Of a stretch of 64,000 nt of DNA, positions 24,968 through 34,886 are shown one piece after another. Below the pieces are notes generated by a model, which saw nothing but the letters and a program-made list of their open reading frames with translations, had not been told where the DNA came from and did no database searches. The stretch comes from Pseudomonas sp. JM0905a (GTDB lineage Bacteria > Pseudomonadota > Gammaproteobacteria > Pseudomonadales > Pseudomonadaceae), in the NCBI RefSeq assembly GCF_014700075.1, contig NZ_JACXBU010000017.1, positions 1 to 64,000 of the forward strand, in the 5' to 3' direction. Position numbers and translations under genes: made by a program. Position 1 is the stretch's first letter; every line of letters starts with the position of its first letter.

Positions 24968-26041
24968 TCAGTGGCTGGCGGTGACCTGGTTGCTCAGGGC
25001 CGGCCAGTAGTTCTCGAGCTTGAGGTCGAGGATCGCCTGATTGGTGAAGCGGGTGGCGAAGGACTGGGTGATGTCGAAGTCCTGGCGGATCAGCTTGTTA
25101 TCCAGGGCGTACTGGGTGAGGGCGCGGTAGTGGGCCTTTAGCTGCTCGTCGCTCTTGGGTGCCCAGCGATCCTTCCAGGCCACCGGGTCGTTCTGGTCAT
25201 CGCGGCGCAGCACGCTTTCCGGGGTGCCGGCGCGGGAGGAGAGCTGGTAGTAGGCGTCCTTGTTCTGCTCCTGGGAAATCCACCAGGCCGCCTTGACCCA
25301 GGCGGTGGCGAGGAGCTGGGTGATCTCGGGGTAACGCTGGATGAAATCATCGGTGCCCCAGAGGTCGGAGATCAGGCGCCAGCTGTTATCGCCCTGCTTG
25401 GTAGACCAGATGATCCGGCCAACGCCTTTGTCTTCCAGCAGGTAGGACTCGCTGAGCAGCACGGCGGCATCCACCTTGCCGGCCGACACCGCTGCGGCGC
25501 CAACTTGCGGGTTGAGGTTGGCGACCTTGAAGTCGCTGAGCTTGAGGTCCTTGCTCGCCAGGTAGTTGCTGAAAGCGAACTCCCACGGGCGCCCGCGATG
25601 CAGCGCCAGGCGCTTGCCCTTGAGGTCATCGATGCTCTGCGCAGTGGAGGAGGCGGGCACCACCAGGTAGACGTTGTTGCCGCTGCCGCCAGGGACGATC
25701 AGCTTGCCCGGTACACCACCAGCGCCGCCGATGACCGAGGGCAGGTCGCCACGCACGGCGAAGTCGATGCTGTTGTTGGTGAAGCCTTCGTTGATCTGCG
25801 GACCGGCGCCGGCATGGGGCAGGGCGATCCAGTCGAGCTTCACGCCCTTGGCCGCCAGTTCCTTCTCCAGCCAGCCGTCTTCGATCACCCGTCCCGGGAT
25901 GCCGCCGAACACCGGCTTGCCACCCTGGGTGTAGGCGACGATCGCGATTTTCACGGAGGCCGGCACCTCGGCCGCAAGGGCCTGGCCGACGGCGAATACG
26001 GTGGCGAGCGCTGCCAGTCCGGCGCGCAATGGATTCTTCAT
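24968..26041 (-). CDS. ABC transporter periplasmic binding protein, SsuA-like (second)
   Basis: This 357-residue protein has a signal peptide (MKNPLRAGLAALATVFAVGQALA) and the SsuA/NMT1 fold (GPQINEGFTNNSIDFAVRGDLPSVI, DDLKGKRLALHRGRPWEFAFSNYL, NPQVGAAAVSAGKVDAAVL). The start was set at the ATG behind AAGGAG, not the upstream in-frame codon. It has no permease or ATPase of its own and may share the importer encoded downstream. It is divergent from the sfnR-like regulator, with two activator-like inverted repeats between them. Confidence 0.9.
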   Translation of the reverse strand: MKNPLRAGLAALATVFAVGQALAAEVPASVKIAIVAYTQGGKPVFGGIPGRVIEDGWLEKELAAKGVKLDWIALPHAGAGPQINEGFTNNSIDFAVRGDLPSVIGGAGGVPGKLIVPGGSGNNVYLVVPASSTAQSIDDLKGKRLALHRGRPWEFAFSNYLASKDLKLSDFKVANLNPQVGAAAVSAGKVDAAVLLSESYLLEDKGVGRIIWSTKQGDNSWRLISDLWGTDDFIQRYPEITQLLATAWVKAAWWISQEQNKDAYYQLSSRAGTPESVLRRDDQNDPVAWKDRWAPKSDEQLKAHYRALTQYALDNKLIRQDFDITQSFATRFTNQAILDLKLENYWPALSNQVTASH

Positions 26042-26095
26042 GGAGTTCTCCTTTCCAGTTCCTGCCAGTTGGTCCGGCATTTGCGGTGGAAGGGA

Positions 26096-26110
26096 GCGAA
26101 ATGCATGCCA
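26096..26110 (-). promoter_or_regulatory. Candidate sigma-54 promoter of the second binding protein
   Basis: The minus strand reads TGGCAT-N5-TCGC with 10 bases between GG and GC. The -12 box is weak. Confidence 0.5.
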
Positions 26111-26190
26111 GCCATCGCGCGGCTGCCTCGGAGTCCAGATACCACGCGGCTTGGAGGCTTGAGCGGTTTAGCTCCGTCGGTGTTTCGCGG

Positions 26191-26208
26191 TTGCTGGGAT
26201 TTCAGCAG
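26191..26208. promoter_or_regulatory. Candidate upstream activator site
   Basis: TTGCTG-N6-CAGCAG in the gap between the binding protein and the sigma-54 activator gene. Confidence 0.65.
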
Positions 26209-26221
26209 GGGTGCTGGAGGA

Positions 26222-26239
26222 TTGCTGCCGATTCAGCAA
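26222..26239. promoter_or_regulatory. Candidate upstream activator site (best palindrome)
   Basis: TTGCTG-N6-CAGCAA. With flanks GA and TC the arms are perfect over 8 bases (26220-26241). It is 31 bases from the previous site, or three helical turns. Confidence 0.7.
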
Positions 26240-26272
26240 TCGGCGCAGGGAAATGCGCGCATATGTCTTTTG

Positions 26273-26298
26273 GGAATTAATAAATATTTATTAATTCC
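26273..26298. promoter_or_regulatory. Perfect 26-base AT-rich palindrome before sfnR
   Basis: Each arm is GGAATTAATAAAT and they meet without a spacer. It stands out strongly from the GC-rich surroundings. It lies 62 bases before the regulator ATG and could be an operator, an upstream promoter element or a melting region. Confidence 0.6.
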
Positions 26299-26359
26299 TT
26301 AATTATCTAAAAGGCTTGATGCAAGATGCCCGGGCGCATCAGAAAGCAAGGAATTCGAG

Positions 26360-27412
<1,053 letters not shown>

Positions 27413-27850
27413 GTGCGAATGGCGAACCTGACGGTCCGCTCAGCGATTGAAATCGCCCCCACAGAGTGAAGTGAACCCGATCTCTTCTGGTGCTCGGCAG
27501 GTTCGGAATGGTGGAAGTAAAAAGCGACTTCCACCCTACGCGGCCTGGAATGCCGGCTCTTCCTGTGGGGGCGAATTCATTCGCGATGGAGGCCGCAGGC
27601 CTCCCGTAGGTTGGGCAGAGCGCAGCGAAGCCCAACGCAGCGGGGGGCGACTTCGCACGTTGGGTTTCGTGGCCTCAGCCACAACCTACGATGGCCGAGG
27701 GCTTGGCGCCTGCTGTGGGGGCGAATTCATTCGCGAAGGAGGCCGCAGGCCTCCCGTAGGTTGGGTAGAGCGCAGCGAAGCCCAACGCAGCGGGGTTCCG
27801 TTCCCAGGTGATGGGTTTCGTTCCTCTACCCATCCTACGATCTGGTCCGT
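27413..27850. repeat. REP cluster with an 80-base direct repeat
   Basis: 27564-27647 and 27714-27797 are near-identical (TGTGGGGGCGAATTCATTCG ... CGAAGCCCAACGCAGCGGGG). They are spaced exactly 150 bases apart and differ at a few positions. Other REP-like palindromes flank them. No gene in this gap. Confidence 0.8.
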
Positions 27851-27859
27851 TGGGCGGCC

Positions 27860-28393
27860 TCAGAGCGGCCCGACTTCCGTCTTGCCTTCGTGGCGTTCGT
27901 TCATCCAGCGCAGCACCTGTTCGCCGAATTCGGGCGGGGCCTTGCGTGCGACGCGGCGCACCAGGTCGAGAATGGTCTGCTGGGCGAGGGCTTCTTCCAT
28001 GCGTTTTTGTGCCTGCAGCATCACCGCATGGATGGAGCAGGGGTCGGCAATGGCCCAGTCCGGCGCGGGGCAGCCTTCGCCGAAGATCGCGCAGCGCTCG
28101 CGTACACCCCGGCATTCGAAAATCTGCTTGTCGCCGTCGATGGCACGGACGATGTCCAGCACCGTGATCTCGTCTGCCGGCCGCGCCAGGCGGAAACCGC
28201 CGCGCACGCCTTCAGTGGCCGCCACCAGTCCCGCCTTGGCCAGGCGGGTGAACACCTTGGCCAGCAGTTCCGGCGGCACGCCCTGCAGTTCGGCCAGGGC
28301 GCGCACGCTGGCTTCGCGGCCATTGCCTTTCTCATCTGCGAGATAGAGGAGGCAGTGGATTCCGTACTCCACGCCTGCGCTGTACAACGCCAT
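27860..28393 (-). CDS. Rrf2-family transcriptional regulator
   Basis: This 177-residue winged-helix repressor has an N-terminal HTH (SVRALAELQGVPPELLAKVFTRLAKAGLV) and a wing (GVRGGFRLARPADEITVLDIV). Cys94, Cys101 and Cys108 in an IscR/NsrR-like spacing could hold an Fe-S cluster; Cys119 follows. It is divergent from the NADH dehydrogenase-like gene and probably controls it through the inverted repeat at 28601-28625. A redox or NO signal is likely, but the exact effector is unknown. Confidence 0.9.
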   Translation of the reverse strand: MALYSAGVEYGIHCLLYLADEKGNGREASVRALAELQGVPPELLAKVFTRLAKAGLVAATEGVRGGFRLARPADEITVLDIVRAIDGDKQIFECRGVRERCAIFGEGCPAPDWAIADPCSIHAVMLQAQKRMEEALAQQTILDLVRRVARKAPPEFGEQVLRWMNERHEGKTEVGPL

Positions 28394-28600
28394 CTTTAAC
28401 TCCGACTAATAGTGTCGCCATTTAGGCGGCCATTCTCTATTGCGTTTCCTGTGTTTCCAGCTTTGTGGCGGAGGCCTTCTTTCACCCAGGACGCCTCAAT
28501 GCTAAAGGATTGAAGCCTTGACGCCCATATTTGTCGCGCTATGGAGGGCATGATGGCGATGAGCGGCATGACCGGGCAAGAAAAAATGCTTGCCGAAAAT

Positions 28601-28625
28601 AACTGCGACAAATACAGTCGTAGTT
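28601..28625. promoter_or_regulatory. Inverted repeat, candidate Rrf2 operator
   Basis: AACTGCGAC and GTCGTAGTT are 9-base arms with one mismatch and a 7-base centre, 99 bases before the oxidoreductase ATG. The rest of the 28394-28723 gap shows no gene. Confidence 0.45.
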
Positions 28626-28723
28626 ACCCGGTGTGGTTAGGGGCAATGACCTCGCACCCCGGTCTATGACTCTCGGGTGCATCCGCCCGGAACAACCTCG
28701 CTTTTCGCCTTGTGGAGAGAATT

Positions 28724-29926
28724 ATGAAACAACGCATCCTGATCGTTGGCGCCGGCTTCGGTGGTATGTGGAGCGCCCTGAGCGCAACTCGCCTGTTGGA
28801 CCAGCATGGCCGCGACGACGTCGAAGTGATGGTGCTCGCACCCCAGGCCGAGCTGCGCGTGCGTCCGCGCTTCTACGAACCCGAGGTGCACAAGATGGTG
28901 GCGCCGCTGGGCGACCTGTTCGACGCGGTAGGCGTGACCTTCGTCCAGGGCTTCGCGGAGCGCATCGACGTCGAAGGCAAGCGCGTTGGCTATCGCAATG
29001 CCGCAGGCGAGTTCGCCGAACTGGCCTACGACCGCCTGGTACTGGCTTCCGGCAGCCAGGTGGTTCGCCCGGCGACGGCTGGTGTCGAGCATGCCTTCGA
29101 CGTGGACAACCTCGAAGAGGCCGTACGCCTGGAACGCCACCTGAACGCCCTGGCGGAGCGCCCCGCAACAGCCAGCCGCAACACCGTGGTCGTGGCCGGT
29201 GGTGGCTTCACCGGTATCGAAACCGCCGCTGAAATGCCGGCCCGCCTGCGTGCGGCGCTGGGCGAGGATGCCGATGTGCGGGTGATCGTGGTCGACCGTG
29301 GCCAGCAGATCGGCGCCGCCCTGGGCGAGGGGCCGCGTGCCGCCATCGCCGAGGCGTCTGCCGAACTGGGTATCGAATGGCGTCTGAACAGTGGCGTGGC
29401 TTCGGTGGATGCCGCCGGCGTGACCCTGTCCAATGGCGAACGCATCGAGGCAGACACCGTGGTCTGGACCGTCGGAGTACGCGCCAACCCGCTGACCGAG
29501 CAGGTCCCGGCCGAGCGTGACGGCCAGGGTCGCCTCCATGTCGACGCCAATCTGCAGGTGCATGGGCATCACGGCGTATTTGCCACTGGCGACGTCGCCC
29601 GCGCGGCATGCGACGACCAGGGCAATCATGCGCTGATGTCCTGCCAGCATGCGATCGCCCTGGGCCGCTCCGCCGGTAACAACGTGGCGGCCAGCCTGCT
29701 GGGCGTGACGCCGATTCCCTACAGCCAGCCCAAGTACGTCACCTGCCTGGACCTCGGTGCCTGGGGTGCCGTGTTCACCGAAGGCTGGGATCGCCAGATC
29801 AAGTTCGAGCGTCAGGAAGGCAAGTCCATCAAGCAGCAGATCAACTCCGTGTGGATCTACCCGCCGGCGGCTGATCGTGCCACCGCACTGGCTGCCGCCG
29901 ACCCGCTGATCCCGGTCGTTGCCTGA
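28724..29926 (+). CDS. FAD-dependent NADH dehydrogenase-like oxidoreductase (NDH-2 type)
   Basis: This 400-residue protein has two Rossmann folds: FAD-binding ILIVGAGFGGMWSAL at the N-terminus and NADH-binding VVVAGGGFTGIETAAE in the middle. FATGDVA closes the FAD site. The family passes electrons from NADH to quinone or another acceptor without pumping protons. The C-terminal region KYVTCLDLGAWGAVFTEGWDR is typical of the group. I chose the ATG with GGAGAG upstream over a GTG four codons earlier. It is divergent from the Rrf2 regulator. Confidence 0.88.
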   Translation: MKQRILIVGAGFGGMWSALSATRLLDQHGRDDVEVMVLAPQAELRVRPRFYEPEVHKMVAPLGDLFDAVGVTFVQGFAERIDVEGKRVGYRNAAGEFAELAYDRLVLASGSQVVRPATAGVEHAFDVDNLEEAVRLERHLNALAERPATASRNTVVVAGGGFTGIETAAEMPARLRAALGEDADVRVIVVDRGQQIGAALGEGPRAAIAEASAELGIEWRLNSGVASVDAAGVTLSNGERIEADTVVWTVGVRANPLTEQVPAERDGQGRLHVDANLQVHGHHGVFATGDVARAACDDQGNHALMSCQHAIALGRSAGNNVAASLLGVTPIPYSQPKYVTCLDLGAWGAVFTEGWDRQIKFERQEGKSIKQQINSVWIYPPAADRATALAAADPLIPVVA

Positions 29927-30011
29927 TCTCCGCAATCGCTAGCCCATCGCCTGGGTCGCCCGCCTTGTGACGGGTGGCCTCAGGCCCCGATTTCCATGCC
30001 CGGAGCCTGCC

Positions 30012-30284
30012 ATGAGCCTGACGGTCATGATTTCCACCCGCCCCCTGGCGGCGGCCTCCATCGAACAGATCATCAACCAGTGCCTGCCCGGTGTCGCCTG
30101 GACCCTTGAGTCGATCTCGGCCGATGGCAGCTCCTGGCGCCTGCACCTCGCCATCGACCCGTGCTCCGGCCCGGCGTCCGATATGTTCTCGTCGATCATG
30201 GCCAACGACTGGCTGACAGGCATCGAATTCGTGTCACCGGCACCGAGCCAATGCGGGCTGTCGAAGGCAAGGGCTTCCCAGTAA
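30012..30284 (+). CDS. Small hypothetical protein (90 aa)
   Basis: It has an ATG with GGAG upstream, 85 bases after the NADH dehydrogenase-like stop. Its product starts MSLTVMISTRPLAAASIEQI and has two Cys (NQCLPG, DPCSGP) and a SGPASDMFSS loop. No domain is recognised. Position and ribosome site suggest it is co-transcribed with the oxidoreductase. An overlapping minus-strand frame is less plausible. Confidence 0.5.
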   Translation: MSLTVMISTRPLAAASIEQIINQCLPGVAWTLESISADGSSWRLHLAIDPCSGPASDMFSSIMANDWLTGIEFVSPAPSQCGLSKARASQ

Positions 30285-30423
30285 CGGCCTCGTAGGCGGC
30301 CGACCTTCGCGATTCCATGCTTTTGGATAGTTCGGAAAGCGGCTTGTTGGAACCATAGTCCAGCTCTAGCCTCTAGCATGGCTTCGTCAGCCGTGGTCCG
30401 AACAACAAGCACAAGGAACCGCC

Positions 30424-31947
<1,524 letters not shown>

Positions 31948-31977
31948 TTTCACCTCGGCGCTGCGATCAGTCTGTCG

Positions 31978-32063
31978 GGTGGAAATCGCTTTTCATTTCC
32001 ACCATCCGAAGCTTGCCCGACCACCGAGGGTGGACCGATGAAGCGTGTTCCACCCTACGTTTC
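31978..32063. repeat. REP-like element
   Basis: It shares the GGTGGAAATCGC / TTTCCACC and GGGTGGACC / GGTTCCACCCTAC-like parts with the element at 1440-1535. It directly precedes a truncated gene. Confidence 0.65.
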
Positions 32064-32079
32064 AGATCGGCGTGCTATT

Positions 32080-32214
32080 CAGGTCATCGACGGATTGGCC
32101 TCGGGTGCGCTGAAGCCGTTGATCGCCCGCACCTTCGGCTTCGAGCAGGTGGCCGAGGCCCATCGTTACCTGGAGTCGAACCAGCAGTTCGGCAAGATCG
32201 TGATGACACCATGA
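32080..32214 (+). pseudogene. C-terminal remnant of a zinc-type quinone oxidoreductase/alcohol dehydrogenase
   Basis: An open stretch of 44 codons ends in a TGA and reads LKPLIARTFGFEQVAEAHRY then LESNQQFGKIVMTP. This is the C-terminus of NADPH:quinone reductase-like proteins. No start or upstream coding part exists; the homology begins next to a REP element. This is a deletion remnant. Confidence 0.8.
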
Positions 32215-32221
32215 GGGCGGT

Positions 32222-33124
32222 TCAGGCCCTGCGGGGTTCGGCGTCCAGTTGCTCGCGCATCAGCTTCAGGTAACGCGCGGCGCCGAGCCCGAGGGGGCGA
32301 TTCTTGATCCAGATGATGTCCACCCAGAGCCGCAACTGGCTGGCCATGTTGTCGAAGGCGACTTCGGTGAGCGCACCCGTTGCCAGCAGCGGCTGGACCA
32401 GCGGCTGCGGCAGGTAGGCCCAGCCGAGCCCGGCCTGGACCAGATCGAGGGTCGCCAGGTAGCTGTCGGAGAGCCAGACCCGGTGCGACAGCACGATCTG
32501 CGGGGCGGACGCGGTGGGCTCGCCGGTACCGACGATGATCTGCCGGGTATCCGCCATCTGCGCCTCGTCCAGGGGGCCTGCGTCGCTTGCAGCGGCGAAG
32601 CCCGGCGCGGCCACGGCCGTGAGTAACTGGCTGCCGGCTTCCAGGAACGCCTCACGCTCATCGATGCCCGGCCGCTCGAACACCAGTGCCAGCTGCACGC
32701 CGCCTTCATGCAGCATGCGCACGGCCTCGGCCTGCGAGGCGGAGCGCACCTCGATCTGCAGGGTCGGAAACTCGCGGGCGAGAATCGACAGCGGACGGCT
32801 CCAGGCACCGGTCTGCAGCTCCGGTGCCATCGCCAGCACCAGGCGCGCTTCAAGGCCCTGGTGCAATTGCAGGGCGTGGGCATCCAGCAGGTTCAACTGG
32901 CTGGCGGCCTGCCGCGCCTGGGGTTCCAGCGCGCGGGCGGCGGCAGTGGGCAGGGCCTTGCGGGTGGAGCGGTCGAAGAGTTCCAGGTCCAGTTCGGCTT
33001 CCAGTTGGGAGATCGCCATGCTGACGGCGGAGGGCACGCGGCCGAGCTTGCGGGCTGCCGCGGAGAAGGAGCCCGACTCGAGGACGGCGAGGAACACCTT
33101 GAGGGTTTCGCTGGTGAAGGCCAT
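32222..33124 (-). CDS. LysR-family transcriptional regulator
   Basis: This 300-residue protein has an N-terminal winged HTH (FLAVLESGSFSAAARKLGRVPSAVSMAISQLEAEL) and a two-lobed effector domain. The start is the ATG at 33124; a longer upstream frame is not family-like. It is divergent from the SDR gene, with a 95-base gap holding an inverted repeat (33141-33169). It probably controls the SDR pair. Effector unknown. Confidence 0.92.
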   Translation of the reverse strand: MAFTSETLKVFLAVLESGSFSAAARKLGRVPSAVSMAISQLEAELDLELFDRSTRKALPTAAARALEPQARQAASQLNLLDAHALQLHQGLEARLVLAMAPELQTGAWSRPLSILAREFPTLQIEVRSASQAEAVRMLHEGGVQLALVFERPGIDEREAFLEAGSQLLTAVAAPGFAAASDAGPLDEAQMADTRQIIVGTGEPTASAPQIVLSHRVWLSDSYLATLDLVQAGLGWAYLPQPLVQPLLATGALTEVAFDNMASQLRLWVDIIWIKNRPLGLGAARYLKLMREQLDAEPRRA

Positions 33125-33140
33125 GGCGGTTGTCAGTTTT

Positions 33141-33169
33141 CCTGATGACAGTCGTCTTTTTCTATCAGG
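33141..33169. promoter_or_regulatory. Inverted repeat, candidate LysR site
   Basis: CCTGAT-N17-ATCAGG in the gap between the LysR gene and the divergent SDR gene. Confidence 0.35.
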
Positions 33170-33219
33170 CCTGTGCACGTAATTTCCACTCCAACGACAA
33201 CACGCGTGAGGAGCAGGAC

Positions 33220-33999
33220 ATGACGAACAGGAGTTGGCAGGGCCAGGTGGCACTGGTCAGCGGGGCTGGTAGCGAACTGGGCATCGGCATGGCAATCGCC
33301 CGCAGGCTTGGCGCTGCAGGGGTGAAACTGGTGGTCACCGCCAGCAGCGCGCGGATCGCCGAGCGGGTGGCCGAACTGCGCGCCGAGGGCTTCGAAGCCG
33401 AGGGCAGGGCGGTGGACCTTACCGACGAAACCCAGGTTCGCGAGCTGGCCGCCTGGGCCGAATCGCTCTGGGGCCGCATCGACATCCTGGTGAACAACGC
33501 CGGCATGGCCATGCAGGGCAGCCCGGAACCCTTTGCCGAGGTCGCCGGCATGGACCTCGCCACCTGGAATCTCTCCATTGCACGCAACCTGACCACCGCC
33601 TTTCTGCTGACCCGCGCCGTGCTGCCGGGCATGCAGGCGCGGGGATACGGGCGCATCGTGCAGATCAGTTCGACCACCGGCACCCGTGGCAGCAATCCGG
33701 GCGAAGCCGCGTATAGCGCCGCCAAGGCGGGCATGGTCGGGATGAACATGGGCCTCGCGCTGGAAGTGGCGCGCCAGGGCATCACCGTCAACAGCGTGGC
33801 ACCGGGCTGGATCGGCACCGGTTCCAGCACGGACGAGGAACGCCATGCGGCCAGCTATGTGCCGGTGGGGCGGGCAGGGCGACCGGAGGAGGTGGCCGCT
33901 GCGGTGGCCTTCCTCGCATCGCCCGAAGCCAGCTACATCACCGGTGAACTGCTGGTGGTGGACGGCGGCAACTGCCTGATCGAGAACAAGGCGCCGTGA
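33220..33999 (+). CDS. Short-chain dehydrogenase/reductase (259 aa)
   Basis: This is an NAD(P)(H)-dependent SDR. The cofactor loop is VSGAGSELGIG (13-23) and NNAG is at 92-95. The catalytic Ser is near 150, with Tyr165 and Lys169 (YSAAK). The C-terminus GRPEEVAAAVAFLASPEASYITGELLVVDGG is FabG-like. GAGGAG precedes the ATG. The next gene is a second SDR overlapping or nearly touching it. Substrate unknown. Confidence 0.92.
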   Translation: MTNRSWQGQVALVSGAGSELGIGMAIARRLGAAGVKLVVTASSARIAERVAELRAEGFEAEGRAVDLTDETQVRELAAWAESLWGRIDILVNNAGMAMQGSPEPFAEVAGMDLATWNLSIARNLTTAFLLTRAVLPGMQARGYGRIVQISSTTGTRGSNPGEAAYSAAKAGMVGMNMGLALEVARQGITVNSVAPGWIGTGSSTDEERHAASYVPVGRAGRPEEVAAAVAFLASPEASYITGELLVVDGGNCLIENKAP

Positions 34000-34016
34000 G
34001 CGGGAGGGTCATCACC

Positions 34017-34775
34017 ATGAACAGTCCCGCTGTCCTGATCACGGGTGCGGCCGGCGGTGTCGGCCGGGCACTGGTCAAACGCTTCATCCAGGGCGGCTGG
34101 CAGGTCTTTGCCACCGACCTTTCCGCCGATGGCCTTGCGCGGCTGCAGGCAGACCATCCGGCTTGCGCTGCCCTGGCCGGCGATATCCGGCGACCGTCAA
34201 CCTGCACCGAGGTGATGGCCGGCGCATTGGCTGCCTTCGGCCGGCTGGATGCGCTGGTCAATGCCGCTGGCGTCTGGCGTGAAGGCCCAGTGGAAACCTT
34301 CAGCGAGGAAGACTTCGACCTGGTGCTGGATGTGAACCTGAAGGCCACCTTCTTCATGTGCTCGGCGGCCATTCCGCACCTGAAAGCGTCCGAGGGCTGC
34401 ATCGTCAATATTTCCAGCGATGCCGGCCGCCAGGGCAACAAGAACGCGGCAGCTTACTGCGCTAGCAAGGGCGGCGTGACGCTGCTGACCAAGACCCTGG
34501 CGCTGGACCTGGCGCCCTTCGGTGTGCGCTGCAATGCCGTGTCACCGGGCGATATCGAAACACCGATGCTGAAGTTCCAGGCCGAGCAGTATGGCGGCGG
34601 CGACCCGGAGGGGTATTACCGCGAGCTGTTGGCGAAATACCCGCAAGGGGAGCGCGCCTGCTTCATCCAGCCGGAGGAAGTGGCCGAATTGGTGTACTTC
34701 CTCTCTCAGCCGGGAGCGCGCTCCATCACGGGGGCGGATATGGCCATTGACCGGGGTGTTTCGGCGGGGAATTGA
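34017..34775 (+). CDS. Short-chain dehydrogenase/reductase (252 aa)
   Basis: This SDR has ITGAAGGVG (8-16), NAAG (82-85), Ser133/134, Tyr147 and Lys151 (YCASK), and a C-terminal SITGADMAIDRG. The ATG has GGGAGG nine bases upstream. A GTG at 33996 that overlaps the previous stop (GTGA) is an alternative start and would add 7 residues. It is probably co-transcribed with the preceding SDR. Substrate unknown. Confidence 0.9.
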   Translation: MNSPAVLITGAAGGVGRALVKRFIQGGWQVFATDLSADGLARLQADHPACAALAGDIRRPSTCTEVMAGALAAFGRLDALVNAAGVWREGPVETFSEEDFDLVLDVNLKATFFMCSAAIPHLKASEGCIVNISSDAGRQGNKNAAAYCASKGGVTLLTKTLALDLAPFGVRCNAVSPGDIETPMLKFQAEQYGGGDPEGYYRELLAKYPQGERACFIQPEEVAELVYFLSQPGARSITGADMAIDRGVSAGN

Positions 34776-34796
34776 GCCTGGCGAGCCTGCGGCCCG

Positions 34797-34880
34797 CTTA
34801 GCGAATGAATTCGCCCCCACAGGAAGGGGGGCGGAATTCGTAGGTTGTGGCTGAGCGACGCGAAGCCCAACGAAGCGAGC
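34797..34880. repeat. REP-like repeats
   Basis: It contains GCGAATGAATTCGCCCCCAC and GTAGGTTGTGGCTGAGCGAC-type units between the SDR gene and the end of the export operon. Confidence 0.6.
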
Positions 34881-34886
34881 ACACGC

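Noticed and set aside
32013-32273. Plus-strand 86-codon frame across the quinone oxidoreductase remnant
   Set aside because: It runs in a different frame from the recognisable protein remnant and starts inside a REP element.
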